A stretch of 64,000 nt of DNA from Gemmatales bacterium (GCA_026004675.1 BPJP01000001.1:682001-746000), one strand, 5' to 3'. Counted from the stretch's first letter, positions 37,143 through 48,152 are shown. Notes: a model not told the origin generated them from the sequence alone. A program made the numbers and translations.

Positions 37143-40100
37143 ATGTTTTCGAAAATCCTTCGGCTGTTGCGTGCAAAAAATGCCGCCGGGGCATGCTCTG
37201 CAAAAGCCACCAACAACGTGCATTACAAACCGTTTTTGGAAAGTTTGGAAGATCGCATCACGCCGGCTCCGGTTTCCTCCGTGATCTTGCCCGGCGCTGG
37301 CAGCGTGACCGTTCTTTTGGGTGACCCTGCCAATTTTAATGTCGGTTTCGACAACACAGGCGATGCGACGGGTTACGGCCCCTACATTGATTTGTTTCTC
37401 GATGTAACCGGAGCGGACGGTATTTTTCCGGGGACACCGCCACCAACCAACACGTACGACGGCTTCGACATCTCTTCGTTCAGCGCCACGTATCTTGGCG
37501 CTGCCTTGCCGAGCACGACACTGATCACGCTGGGCGCGGGTGGGACGTATACTCATCCGTTGACGGGCGAAGCCCTGGTAGCACCGGCTGGCTTTACTCA
37601 AGGTGATGTGGTGGCCGTTTTGGAATTGCCGTTCGGCAGCTTCACCGTGGCGCAGCCTCAGGCCGATATTGCGGTCAATGTTGGAACCAGCAATCTGGCA
37701 GATGTTGGAACGCCGTTGCCTGTTGCGGCGATCGCTGGTTTTCGTTTTGGCGCCGACCCCCTTGACAATCCCATCGCCGACCCGCCAATTCGCGGCGCCA
37801 CGGCGAATTCCGACGTCACTCCCGTTCTTTGGCAGCTGACCAAAACCTATCTTGGCCCCGAAGATGAGACCGCCACGGGCGCCAATTATCCGCGCCGCTA
37901 TCTTATTGAGGGCGATATTGCCACAGGTCAAACCATCGACGCTGTCACGATTACGGACACCCTTGCCAACAGCATGCAGTGGACCGGCGACCCAAACGTC
38001 GTCATGATCGTCCAGGGGTCGACCATCCCCACGAATACGACGGGATCGACCGCCACGATTACGACTCCCGGTGGCGACATCGTGGCGAATTTCGGAACCA
38101 TTACTGGAATCGACGGCAACGATTTTTCACTCAATTTCGAGTTTTTTATTCCGCGCGATCGTAGTACGGGCGTCGAAGTTCTGCCGCAGGATTCCGCCTC
38201 TGGCACCGATTCCGTATTCGACAACAACACAGCACGCTCAGACGGCAATTGGACGCCGATCGACTCGCGCGACGCTTCGGGACCGGTGTCGATCGTGCTG
38301 GCGCCGAACGCTCATACGCTCCAGGAGCACTCGATCGCCGTGCAGAAATCGGTAACACCGGTGGATATGTCCGGTACGCCGACGGGTGGAACGATCATCC
38401 CCGGTTCCACGCTTCTGCGCTACGACATCGATTTTCAAGTCTCGGACTACTATGCCTTTCAGGATATTTTTCTCGAAGACATCTTCGGTGATGGCCAGCG
38501 GCTTTATCTGGCGCCGGGATTTTTGCCTTCGCTGCAAGTGGACAACGCCTACAACACCAGCACCAATACCCGGAGCACGGCGGCGGCGTCCCCCTTTGCC
38601 GGCGCCGGCACCATAGAGTTCTCGCGCCGCTATACCGAAGGAGACCCGCTTGCCGACCCCACTACCTATGGACCAGGCGCACCTGGCGGACCGGTATTTA
38701 CGGACCTGGGGCCTGGGCCAATCGACGGTTCGACGTTTTTGCGTTTTCGCATTTCCGACGAGCTCATTAACCGGGGCTTTACCGGCGGCATGCTCGTCGG
38801 TGGCGATATCCCCAACGGGGGAGGAGCGCCGCAGAACAACAACCCGCCTCTTTTCGGCGCGACCCAGGGACGTATCGTGTTTTACACCGAAGTCCGCCAA
38901 AACTTCAGCGACGAATACATCGCGCTTGGCACCGATCCATCCGTCGATCAACTCGACGTGTTGCGCAACAACGTGCCCCTTATTCAGGGGGATCAAGTCG
39001 ACGCGACAGACTTGCTCGGCGTCATCGGAATCGGCACGGACGACACGAGCGCCAGCGTCAGTTTGCCGGTCGGCACCCTTAACAAGACGATTTACGCCGT
39101 CAACGGGCAAACGACGAATCTCACTTACGGTTCTGGCATTGTTTCCGTCCAAGCGGGCGATTTGATAACTTACAAGCTGACGTATTCGCTGCCGACTTCC
39201 GATTTCGAAAACCTTCGCATTGTCGATTTTCCGCCGCTGCCGGTGCTGCCCGTGCCCGCCAGCATGTCCTTCAGCACGGCGGGCGGCATCCCAGGCGTGA
39301 ATACCGCCACTTTTGGCCCGGATGATACCTACTTCGCCACCTTTGGCTTCGGTCCCCGCATTCCTGCTATCACTACGGACGCCTCCAGCAATTTCATTAC
39401 TTTCGACTTTGGCACCTTTGATGACATCCCACAACACCGCAGCACGCAGATTGATTTGCTGTTCACTCTGCAGGTCGGCTCGCAGGCCTTTGCCAACGAC
39501 CTTTTCCTGACCAATCAAATGCGCGTGCTGGAAGGTTCCACAAACGCGGGTGACGCCCAGTTCGACCAGATCGTCCAGTTCGAATTGGTCCAGCCGGACG
39601 TCGACATTTACAAGGGAATTGTCGGCTATGAAACCACCGGCTTGACACTAGGCGGCATCTCCTTTTCCGATCCAGGCAGCCCCTCGAGTTTTACGGGAAC
39701 AGTAGCGACTCCCGCCGAAGCTGGTGCGATCGGCGGCAGCGATCTGGTGAGTAATGAAGTCGATGCCGGCGATGAAGTTCGCTATGCCATCGTCCTGCAA
39801 AACCAGGGACGGGGTGATGCCTTCGACACTCTTTTCACCGATACCATTCAGCCGGAATATGTTTTGCCTGCATCAGCGGCCACTTTTGCCACGGACGTGA
39901 ACCTGACGGTTCGCCACGGCGACGGCACGCTGCTGGCAACCAATGCGCTCGTGAACGGTTTCGCTCAGACGGCAACAACAGCCGACCTGGGCGCACCATA
40001 CAATCCAGGCCCCAGCAACGGACAATTCACCGGCGTTTCCCGCACGATCGACGGCGTCTTTCTCTATCTTGGCGACCGAGTGCTCGTCAAGGACCAGACC

Positions 40101-43100
40101 GTCGCATCGCAAAACGGTATCTATGTGGTATCCGCACTCGATACGAACGGCACGACGGTAACCCTGACACGGGCCAGCGACTTCGATCAGGATGCGGAAC
40201 TGACATCGGGCTACACCGTTGCCGTTTTAGGAGGAGGCAATAGCGCCAACCGGTTCTTCAGCGTGCCCGGACCAATCACACTGAACACGACCCCGATCAA
40301 TTGGACCGACAACGGCATCCGCGATTATTACTACACCTATGATCCCGCGACCGGCAGCTTTACCATCGGGCTGGCCGACAATTACACCGCTGGCAACACG
40401 GCCAATCCGACACAAGATACCCGCTCCGGCGCTCTGAGCCGAGGCACTGCCGGCGATGGTTCGGTTCAGATCACTAATGGCTCCAACTCAATCGTCGTGA
40501 CCTATGATCTAACCTTGCGGACTCCGCCCTCCTCTCCCTTGGTCTATCCCCGCGAAACGATCACGAACACAGCCACTGTCACGCGCTATTCCGCTGGAGA
40601 GGGGGGCGCGGACCGAGGGCCGCTCGATTCCGACCCATCCAGCTTGTCGGACACCGCTAACGTCGTCATCAAAGACCCAACGGTGGATAAAACGCTCGTC
40701 GGCACCGAAATCACCGAACCGGGCAACAATGCTGCCAATCAAGCAGTGATCGGCGAGTTGATTACCTACACCGTCACGGTCACGGTACCCGAAGGGGAAA
40801 TGCCGAACGCCGACATCTTCGACACGCTTGACTCTGGACTGGCTTTCGTCGATGTGACGGCGGTAAGCGCCTCGCCGGACCTGACTTTCTCAGGCGGCGG
40901 CTTGCCGACTATCGGCGCCACACCTGCCAACACCACGATAACCAACAATGGCCGCGATATCGTCTTCAACTTCGGCACGATCACGAACAACAATACTGAC
41001 AACTCGGTTGCCGAGACGATTACCATCACGTACCGGGCGGTTGTGGTCAATCAGTCGAGCAATCAAAGCGGCGCCACCCGCAATAATCTTGCCCGCTTCC
41101 GCTGGACCGATACTGGCAATACAACCACCTTTTCCGTTCAGGATTCGGCGGCTAATGTCAATCTGCGGGAACCGACCTTGGCCGTGCAGAAAGATGTCCG
41201 CAACGTCACTCAAGGCGGGACGTTCGGGCAAACCACCAGAGCCGATAACCTCGATATCCTCGAGTACCGAATCACCATTACCAACGGCAGTGCCAGTACG
41301 GACACCACCGCCTTTGACATCAGCCTGAACGACGTCTTGCCGGCCCCATTCACGTCGCCGTCGATCTCGAGCGTTACCTCCACGGGCAACATCGATGTCA
41401 ACGGTGTCACGACGCCGCCGGGCGTGAGCGATTTCCAAATCGTCGGCAACACGCTATCCAATGTCAGCAACATCGACATGGAAAGCAATTCTTCGATCAC
41501 GCTGATCATCAGCGGCACCTATTCCGGTTCGACCGGCCAGGTCGCGACCAACACCGCCGAGGTGCGCTGGACAAGCCTCGATGGTACCGTCGTCAATCGT
41601 TCGCTTTACAACGCCGACAGCGATGAACGCGACGGCACCGATGGGCTGCTCGGCAGCGGGGTCTTGAACGATTATCGCGTCCAGGATACGGCGGATATTC
41701 AGAACCAGCCCTCCGTACGCAAAACCATCGTGGCCTCCTCCGAAGGTCATACCACGGACCCAGATGCCGCGATCGGCGAGATCGTCCGCTATCGGTTGGT
41801 CACTTCGATTGGCGAAGGAGTGACCAGGAATTTCCAGCTGCAAGACAACATTCCGACCGGCATGGCGTTCCTCAACGACGGCACGGCGCGGTATGCCTTT
41901 ATTTCCTCAAGCGGCAGCGACATCAACTCGACGGGCATTCCCAATATCACTGGTTTGGGATCGGCAGCCGGCATCGCCGGCGACGAGACCACTCTGCCTG
42001 GACTTGCGTCCGCGTCGATTGTCGGGCTCTTCAACGATAACAATATCGCGACGGATTTTGCGGGCGCCGGCACAGGGGAACCGGCTGTCTTCGCCAGCGG
42101 CAGTGACGTTTTCTTCCGCTTCGGCGACCTGAACAACACCGACAATGATACCAACGCCGAGTATGTGGTCGTTGAGTTCAACGCCCTTGTTTTGAATGAA
42201 GCGGGCAACCAAGACGGTTCTTTATTGCCCAATAGCTACACCGTCCTCGTTGATACCGATGGCGACGGCAGTCCGGGATACATCAGCGTCGCCAACGACG
42301 ACGATGGCAACGGCTTCGGCGATACGACCATCGTAGCCAGCGATCCGGACAACAACGCCGGCACGGGACCCAACACCCCCGCATTCTCCACTCCTGTCAA
42401 TGTCAACGTTGTTGAACCAAACCTCAACATCGTCAAACGAGCACTCGCCACCACCGGCTCGGTCGTCACCTATGAAGTCGTTGTCACCAATGTCGGCAGT
42501 ACAACAGCATTCGACGTGGTCGTTTTCGACGTTTTACCGGCTTCCCTTGACTTGAACGTTCCTTCGATCACGATTTCCACAACCGGCGGCGCGACATCCG
42601 GCACCGCCGATCATGACGACCCCTCAAACCGCATGCGGTTCATCGATGTCACGATGCCCGCCGCCAGCACCGTTACCATCACTTATACCGCGAACATCGT
42701 GACGCCAGGCGTACAGATCGACAACACCGCCAATACGAATTACACCAGTTTGCCGGGCACAGGCACGAATCCCAACACGACCGGATCGGTCACTCCAGGC
42801 GGTTCCGGCACCACGACCGGTGAACGCGACGGCTCCGGCGGCGTCAACGACTACAGCACTTCTGACACGGAATCTCTTGGCTCGCTGGGCGATTTTGTCT
42901 GGTACGACGTCGACCGGGATGGCGTGCAAGACCCTGGCGAACCAGGTATTCCCGGTGCCACCGTTACGGTCGTTTGGTTCGGTCCCAATGGCATCGACGA
43001 CGGCGGGGCTGGCGATGACAGCGTGATCACAACCGTAACAGATGCCTCCGGCAACTACCTGGTTAGCGGGTTGCCTCTCGGCACTGGCGCCAACAACTAT

Positions 43101-46100
43101 CGCGTTTTTGTGACCAACCAACCCAATGATCTGACACAGCCTACCTTCGATTTGGATAGCGGCACAACCAGTCCCGATGGTACCACCCTCGTCGCTCTGA
43201 CCAGCGCCAATCCCAACCCACGCAACGTCGATTTCGGTTTCGTCGGTAATGGGTCGATCGGAGACACCGTCTATTACGACCTGAATAACAACCAAATACA
43301 GGACGGCGCTGAAGTCGGCATTCCCGGCGTCGACGTCCAATTGACCTGGTTTGGATTTGACGGCGTGGCGGGAGGCGGCGACGACGTCGTGCAAACCCTT
43401 ACGACCAACAACAACGTCGCCATCAACTACGACTTTCTCAATCTGCCCAGTGGCAACTACACAGTCGATGTCGTCAACGCCACTGTTCCACCGAATCTGT
43501 CCCTAACCACGGCAAACGATCCTCTTGCGGTGTCACTCAGCAGCGGACAGGATTTCAATGATGCCGATTTCGGCTATCGCGGCATCGGCACCATCGGCGA
43601 TCGCATTTTCCTCGATCTCAACAACAACGGCCTGTTCGATCCCAATGAAGGAATTGACGGCGTCACCGTCAATCTCAGCGTCGATCTGAACTTCGACGGC
43701 ACCAATGAGGTTTTTTCTGTTACGACTACGGGCGACGGCTTCTATCAATTCACTAATCTCCCAACTAATGACGGAAGTGGCAACGGCTTCACCTATACCG
43801 TGTCAGTGGTAAGCGGGACGTTGCCTGCCGGTGTGACGCAAACGGTGGACCCCGACGGCACGCTCGACAACACTTCCACAGTCACCCTGACGGATGCAGC
43901 GTCGACCGACCTTGACCAGGATTTCGGCTACCGCGGTCCTGGCTCGATCGGCGATTCCATTTTCCTGGATGTCGATAACGATGGTGTGGCTGATACCGGC
44001 GAAGGCATTACCGGAGTGGATGTGACGTTGACCGGCGATTTCGATGGCGACGGCACCAACGAAGTCCTGACCACCACCACCGACATCGACGGCAACTACC
44101 TCTTTTCCGGCCTGGTGACGAACAACATTACTTATACGGTGACGGTCGACACCACCGATTTGCCGGCCGGTGTTAGTAACACGACCGACCCCGATGGCGG
44201 CTTGGACAGCACTTCCACCGTCACCCTCACCAATGCCTCGCCTGTTAATCTCGATCAGGATTTCGGCTACCGCGGTCCTGGTTCGATCGGCGATACCATT
44301 TTCCTGGATGTCGATAACGATGGTGTGCCTGATACCGGCGAAGGCATTACCGGAGTGGATGTGACGTTGACCGGCGATTTCGATGGCGACGGCACCAACG
44401 AAGTCCTGACCACCACCACCGACATCGACGGCAAATACCTCTTTTCCGGTCTGGTGACGAACGACGGCAGTGGTGGCGGCATCACGTACACGGTGAACGT
44501 GGTAAGCGGGACGTTGCCTGCCGGTGTGACGCAAACGGTGGACCCCGACGGCACGCTCGACAACACCTCCACAGTCACCTTGACGGATGCGGCGCCGACC
44601 GACCTTGACCAGGATTTCGGCTACCGTGTGGATGGTCAGGTAGGTGATACGATTTTCCTTGATGTCAACAACAACGGCATTGCCGACCCTGGGGAAGGGA
44701 TCAGCGGAGTCACGGTTACGTTGACCGGCGATTATGATGGTGACGGCTTCGTTGAGGTATTGACCACGACGACCGATGCCAACGGAATTTATCTGTTCAC
44801 TGGGCTTGTCACCGATGATGGAAGCGGAAACGGCATTCCTTATGTGGTTGATGTCATCGTCGCCACACTTCCAGTCGGCGTTGTCAATACAACGGATCCG
44901 GATGGCGGGTTCGATAACACTTCGGCTTTGACCCTGACAAACGCCAATCCGGTTCGTCTCGACCAGGATTTCGGCTATCGCGGCTCTGGCTCGATCGGCG
45001 ACATCGTCTTTCTGGACGATAACCCGAACAACAATCTCCCCGACCCAGGGGAAGGGGTCGCCAACATCGACGTCTTTCTGACCGGCGATTTCGATGGCGA
45101 CGGCCTCGACGAAACCCTCGTTACCACCACCGACGCCAACGGCAATTACCTTTTCTCGGGACTGGTAACGAACGATGGACTTGGTGGCGGGATCACCTAC
45201 ACCGTGCAGATCGACGCGACGGATTTGCCGAACAACTTTACGCAGACCGTCGATCCAGACGGCGTGCTCGACAACATGTCGCAAGTGACGCTTACCGATG
45301 TTGATCCTGTGAACCTCGATCAGGATTTCGGCTACGTCGAAACGGCAGACTTGGAAATCTTCAAACTGGTCGACACGACGCAGCAATTCGTCAGTTTCAA
45401 CGTCACGTTTACCTTTATCATCAACAATCTCGGTCCCGGACCTGCAACGAACGTAGTGGTTCAGGATCCTTTCCCACCAGGGCTGGAATTCATCACGGCC
45501 GGCACGCCTTCGCAGGGCGTTTACGATGCTACGACCGGAATCTGGAATATCGGCACGATGGCAGCGGGTGCCAGAGAAACGTTAACCATCGTGGCACGCG
45601 TCACGCAGGCCGGAACCATTGTCAACAACGCCCGTGTCGGCGCCGTCGAACTCGATCCCAACCTGACCAACAACAACGACAGCGTGACGATTGCGGCCAA
45701 TTACCTGCTGCCTTCGATGATTTCGAAACGATTGTTTTTGGCGTCCACCAGTTTGCCGACTGCCACCCAATTCATATTTGCCGCTCCGGGTGCGGCGCCT
45801 TTGCAAGCGACGGGCGGTGCTGTTCTGCCGGGTGCGGACGTTGCTCCCCTTGATGCCAGTCAGTTGGCCAACGCCCGTTCTGAGGCCATCCGCCAGTTCG
45901 CCCAGGCTGGTCTCGACCCAACGTTGCTCGGCCTCCTCCAGAGCATCCCAGTCGGCGTGGCGGACCTGCCAGCTGGCTATCTCGGTCTGGCTTTCCCGGA
46001 TCAGATTCTCATCGACGTCAATGCGGCGGGATACGGCTGGACGTTGGACGTCACGTCGATGCCGCAGCGAATCGATCTCCTTACCGTTGTCAGCCATGAA

Positions 46101-46646
46101 TTCGGACACGTCCTCGGTCTGCCCGATTTCGATCATCATTCCGGCAGCTTGATGAGCGGTTTTCTTGGCACTGGAGAACGACGACAACCTTCACCGGAAA
46201 TGGTCGGCACAACGTCTGCAACTCCTTTGCCGGAGAGCGCTGCCGAGGCTGACACGAACAACGTTCCCGCTTCGCACGACGGTTCCCGTGGCGTCGTCAA
46301 CGAAGGCTCGCGTCCGGAGGCTGAAACGGAAAAACCGGCTGCGCCTGCGACAGGGGATAACACGTCCTCGCAAAGCTCGCCCAGGTTGGATCCACTTGCT
46401 CCACACACCTCGGACGAGCTTACTGACCGATGCCCCGTCGAGGCTTTAGACGAAGTCCTGGCAACTGTTGGTTCGCAGGCGCTTTTGGCGCTGACGCCCT
46501 CTTGCAACGTCGATGAGCCATTCGATGTGTCTGCTCTCGATCAGGCTTTTGCCGCCCTTGCCGCTCTGCCATTCCTGGCACAGGGGCAGATCGTGCGTGA
46601 CATTCGGCACAAAGCCCGATACAGGCATACAGATGCCGTCGGTTAG
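37143..46646 (+). CDS. Giant secreted surface protein: DUF11-like, SdrD-B-like repeats and matrixin-like zinc motif
   Basis: A 3167-residue protein from ATG 37143. The N-terminus contains LESLEDRITPA (residues ~33-43), the planctomycete LEPLEDR export/anchor motif. Residues ~50-1900 hold several DUF11/isopeptide-type domains (LITYTVTVTVPEGEMPNADI, NTATVTRYSAGEG). An unusual insert at ~940-1060 reads GDRVLVKDQTVASQNGIYVV. Residues ~1913-2733 are seven SdrD-B-like domains, each with IGDxxFLDxxNxGxxDxGEG calcium-site text. One more DUF11 domain follows (~2735-2850). Near residue 2985 SHEFGHVLGLPDFDHHSG is a matrixin/metzincin-like HExxHxxGxxD motif. The tail is Ser/Pro/Thr-rich. It probably forms an adhesin or S-layer-like protein; proteolytic activity is unproven. 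Confidence 0.9.
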   Translation: MFSKILRLLRAKNAAGACSAKATNNVHYKPFLESLEDRITPAPVSSVILPGAGSVTVLLGDPANFNVGFDNTGDATGYGPYIDLFLDVTGADGIFPGTPPPTNTYDGFDISSFSATYLGAALPSTTLITLGAGGTYTHPLTGEALVAPAGFTQGDVVAVLELPFGSFTVAQPQADIAVNVGTSNLADVGTPLPVAAIAGFRFGADPLDNPIADPPIRGATANSDVTPVLWQLTKTYLGPEDETATGANYPRRYLIEGDIATGQTIDAVTITDTLANSMQWTGDPNVVMIVQGSTIPTNTTGSTATITTPGGDIVANFGTITGIDGNDFSLNFEFFIPRDRSTGVEVLPQDSASGTDSVFDNNTARSDGNWTPIDSRDASGPVSIVLAPNAHTLQEHSIAVQKSVTPVDMSGTPTGGTIIPGSTLLRYDIDFQVSDYYAFQDIFLEDIFGDGQRLYLAPGFLPSLQVDNAYNTSTNTRSTAAASPFAGAGTIEFSRRYTEGDPLADPTTYGPGAPGGPVFTDLGPGPIDGSTFLRFRISDELINRGFTGGMLVGGDIPNGGGAPQNNNPPLFGATQGRIVFYTEVRQNFSDEYIALGTDPSVDQLDVLRNNVPLIQGDQVDATDLLGVIGIGTDDTSASVSLPVGTLNKTIYAVNGQTTNLTYGSGIVSVQAGDLITYKLTYSLPTSDFENLRIVDFPPLPVLPVPASMSFSTAGGIPGVNTATFGPDDTYFATFGFGPRIPAITTDASSNFITFDFGTFDDIPQHRSTQIDLLFTLQVGSQAFANDLFLTNQMRVLEGSTNAGDAQFDQIVQFELVQPDVDIYKGIVGYETTGLTLGGISFSDPGSPSSFTGTVATPAEAGAIGGSDLVSNEVDAGDEVRYAIVLQNQGRGDAFDTLFTDTIQPEYVLPASAATFATDVNLTVRHGDGTLLATNALVNGFAQTATTADLGAPYNPGPSNGQFTGVSRTIDGVFLYLGDRVLVKDQTVASQNGIYVVSALDTNGTTVTLTRASDFDQDAELTSGYTVAVLGGGNSANRFFSVPGPITLNTTPINWTDNGIRDYYYTYDPATGSFTIGLADNYTAGNTANPTQDTRSGALSRGTAGDGSVQITNGSNSIVVTYDLTLRTPPSSPLVYPRETITNTATVTRYSAGEGGADRGPLDSDPSSLSDTANVVIKDPTVDKTLVGTEITEPGNNAANQAVIGELITYTVTVTVPEGEMPNADIFDTLDSGLAFVDVTAVSASPDLTFSGGGLPTIGATPANTTITNNGRDIVFNFGTITNNNTDNSVAETITITYRAVVVNQSSNQSGATRNNLARFRWTDTGNTTTFSVQDSAANVNLREPTLAVQKDVRNVTQGGTFGQTTRADNLDILEYRITITNGSASTDTTAFDISLNDVLPAPFTSPSISSVTSTGNIDVNGVTTPPGVSDFQIVGNTLSNVSNIDMESNSSITLIISGTYSGSTGQVATNTAEVRWTSLDGTVVNRSLYNADSDERDGTDGLLGSGVLNDYRVQDTADIQNQPSVRKTIVASSEGHTTDPDAAIGEIVRYRLVTSIGEGVTRNFQLQDNIPTGMAFLNDGTARYAFISSSGSDINSTGIPNITGLGSAAGIAGDETTLPGLASASIVGLFNDNNIATDFAGAGTGEPAVFASGSDVFFRFGDLNNTDNDTNAEYVVVEFNALVLNEAGNQDGSLLPNSYTVLVDTDGDGSPGYISVANDDDGNGFGDTTIVASDPDNNAGTGPNTPAFSTPVNVNVVEPNLNIVKRALATTGSVVTYEVVVTNVGSTTAFDVVVFDVLPASLDLNVPSITISTTGGATSGTADHDDPSNRMRFIDVTMPAASTVTITYTANIVTPGVQIDNTANTNYTSLPGTGTNPNTTGSVTPGGSGTTTGERDGSGGVNDYSTSDTESLGSLGDFVWYDVDRDGVQDPGEPGIPGATVTVVWFGPNGIDDGGAGDDSVITTVTDASGNYLVSGLPLGTGANNYRVFVTNQPNDLTQPTFDLDSGTTSPDGTTLVALTSANPNPRNVDFGFVGNGSIGDTVYYDLNNNQIQDGAEVGIPGVDVQLTWFGFDGVAGGGDDVVQTLTTNNNVAINYDFLNLPSGNYTVDVVNATVPPNLSLTTANDPLAVSLSSGQDFNDADFGYRGIGTIGDRIFLDLNNNGLFDPNEGIDGVTVNLSVDLNFDGTNEVFSVTTTGDGFYQFTNLPTNDGSGNGFTYTVSVVSGTLPAGVTQTVDPDGTLDNTSTVTLTDAASTDLDQDFGYRGPGSIGDSIFLDVDNDGVADTGEGITGVDVTLTGDFDGDGTNEVLTTTTDIDGNYLFSGLVTNNITYTVTVDTTDLPAGVSNTTDPDGGLDSTSTVTLTNASPVNLDQDFGYRGPGSIGDTIFLDVDNDGVPDTGEGITGVDVTLTGDFDGDGTNEVLTTTTDIDGKYLFSGLVTNDGSGGGITYTVNVVSGTLPAGVTQTVDPDGTLDNTSTVTLTDAAPTDLDQDFGYRVDGQVGDTIFLDVNNNGIADPGEGISGVTVTLTGDYDGDGFVEVLTTTTDANGIYLFTGLVTDDGSGNGIPYVVDVIVATLPVGVVNTTDPDGGFDNTSALTLTNANPVRLDQDFGYRGSGSIGDIVFLDDNPNNNLPDPGEGVANIDVFLTGDFDGDGLDETLVTTTDANGNYLFSGLVTNDGLGGGITYTVQIDATDLPNNFTQTVDPDGVLDNMSQVTLTDVDPVNLDQDFGYVETADLEIFKLVDTTQQFVSFNVTFTFIINNLGPGPATNVVVQDPFPPGLEFITAGTPSQGVYDATTGIWNIGTMAAGARETLTIVARVTQAGTIVNNARVGAVELDPNLTNNNDSVTIAANYLLPSMISKRLFLASTSLPTATQFIFAAPGAAPLQATGGAVLPGADVAPLDASQLANARSEAIRQFAQAGLDPTLLGLLQSIPVGVADLPAGYLGLAFPDQILIDVNAAGYGWTLDVTSMPQRIDLLTVVSHEFGHVLGLPDFDHHSGSLMSGFLGTGERRQPSPEMVGTTSATPLPESAAEADTNNVPASHDGSRGVVNEGSRPEAETEKPAAPATGDNTSSQSSPRLDPLAPHTSDELTDRCPVEALDEVLATVGSQALLALTPSCNVDEPFDVSALDQAFAALAALPFLAQGQIVRDIRHKARYRHTDAVG
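43807..44625 (+). repeat. Near-identical tandem repeats inside the giant gene
   Basis: About 200 bp at 43921-44120 recurs almost unchanged at 44262-44463, and about 126 bp at 43807-43932 recurs at 44499-44625. The repeats encode SdrD-B-like domains 3-5. The near-identity, against divergent neighbours, indicates recent recombination or gene conversion within the gene. Confidence 0.85.
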
Positions 46647-46972
46647 TGTGCGGCCAATGGCGGAACCTTTCGCAGTTTTCCAGGGTTTTGGCTTTTACAA
46701 CAGTCTTTGCCAGAAATTCTCTTACGGGAAGCCGCCAATCTTAAAACTGGCAAAAATGGGTGATGCCACAGGGCCATACGTCGGATCGTTGTTGCGGTGG
46801 CATTGCCGACAGCATCTCCGCGACCGTTGTCAACGGCTCAAAAAGGGGATGCCATGAATCGCCTAGCCGATTCTGGCGATTCAATGTATACTGCCAACTT
46901 GGATGCCGCGGCGTTCCATAATCGGTATGAAATTCGTCAGCCCTTCCCCTCGTTCGAGGAATTCGAACGGCC
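46647..46972. other. Intergenic region, nothing recognised
   Basis: The 326 bp between the giant gene and fabH contains only short frames without supporting signals. No terminator hairpin or promoter could be assigned with confidence. Confidence 0.4.
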
Positions 46973-48004
46973 ATGCCAGAAAGCAGTCACGACCGACAGC
47001 CCAGTCTTCGGCCACCATGCCGGCGTTTGACAGGCGTCCGTGTGGTTGGAACCGGCAGCTACGTACCCGATGCAGTCGTACACAACGACCATTTGCATTC
47101 GCGCTTTGGATTCGATTCGGAATGGATTTACAAACGCACCGGCATCCTGGAGCGACGACACGCCCTGCCTCACCAGGCAACCAGTGATCTGTGCCGGGAA
47201 GCCGCCCAGCGCTGCATCGAAAACGCCAACGTCGATCCCAGGGACATCGATCTCTTGCTGGTGGCAACGTTCACACCCGACATGGCGTTTCCCTCTTCGG
47301 CATGTCTTGTTCAGGACCACCTGAAATTGAGGTGCCCGGCGGTGGACTTGCAAGCGGCCTGCGCCGGCTTCATGTATGCCCTGGTTACCGGAGCGGCTTA
47401 TGTGGTGTCTGGCGCCAGCAATCTTGCCCTTATCGTCGGCGGTGATTGCAATTCACGGATCCTGAATCCGAACGACTTGAAAACCTACCCGCTTTTCGGA
47501 GATGGCGCGGGTGCCGTCCTCCTTGCCAAGGGAAATCCGGACCAGGGATTGATTAGCTACAGCCTGGGTGCGGATGGCAGCGGCGGCGATTTGTTGAGCC
47601 GACCTGCCTGCGGCAGCCGCCTTCCACCCACCCCGGAACTCCTCGCCAAAGGAATGCACTATATGCATATGGATGGCAGAGCTGTCTTCCGTTGGGCTGT
47701 TGCCATCCTCTGCGACACCATTCAAGATGTCCTCCACGATTGCCAGTTGCTCCCCAGCGATATCGATTTGTACATTCCGCACCAGGCCAATATTCGCATC
47801 ATCAATGCCGCCATCGATGTGTTGCGCATTCCACGCAGCAAAGTGTATAACAATCTGGAAAAATACGGCAACACGTCCGCTGGTTCCGTTCCCCTGGCGC
47901 TTGATGAAGCTGTCCACGAAGGTTTGATTCAACCTGGCAACCTCATTGTGCTCAGTGGTTTTGGCGCCGGTTTGAACTGGGGGACCGCCGTCATACGCTG
48001 GTGA
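46973..48004 (+). CDS. fabH: 3-oxoacyl-ACP synthase III (FabH/KASIII)
   Basis: A 343-residue protein from ATG 46973. The KASIII triad is visible: Cys in LQAACAGFMYAL (~residue 123), His in IPHQANIRII (~262) and Asn in KYGNTSAGSVP (~292). VRVVGTGSYVPDAVV opens the thiolase fold, and ALIVGGDCNSRILN and LFGDGAGAVLLAKGN are typical. It condenses acetyl-CoA (or a branched starter) with malonyl-ACP to start fatty-acid synthesis in the cytoplasm. The N-terminus is about 20 residues longer than usual, so a later start is possible. Paralogues act in secondary metabolism, but no such cluster is present. Confidence 0.9.
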   Translation: MPESSHDRQPSLRPPCRRLTGVRVVGTGSYVPDAVVHNDHLHSRFGFDSEWIYKRTGILERRHALPHQATSDLCREAAQRCIENANVDPRDIDLLLVATFTPDMAFPSSACLVQDHLKLRCPAVDLQAACAGFMYALVTGAAYVVSGASNLALIVGGDCNSRILNPNDLKTYPLFGDGAGAVLLAKGNPDQGLISYSLGADGSGGDLLSRPACGSRLPPTPELLAKGMHYMHMDGRAVFRWAVAILCDTIQDVLHDCQLLPSDIDLYIPHQANIRIINAAIDVLRIPRSKVYNNLEKYGNTSAGSVPLALDEAVHEGLIQPGNLIVLSGFGAGLNWGTAVIRW

Positions 48005-48152
48005 TTTCTGCCACTGATCGCGACAACTTTCTTCGAACTCCTGTACAATAGGCACAGTGTTTGAGCAAGTAAGGCTTTATCGTCCCGCTCGTCGCCAACT
48101 TTGAGGATGGGGGTGGGGCGTTTGCGATGTCGCGCAAAAAGGGCATATACGA

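Noticed and set aside
43803..45386. 527-codon minus-strand frame
   Set aside because: Shadow of the repetitive SdrD-B-like region; repetition of the coding strand keeps the antisense frame open.
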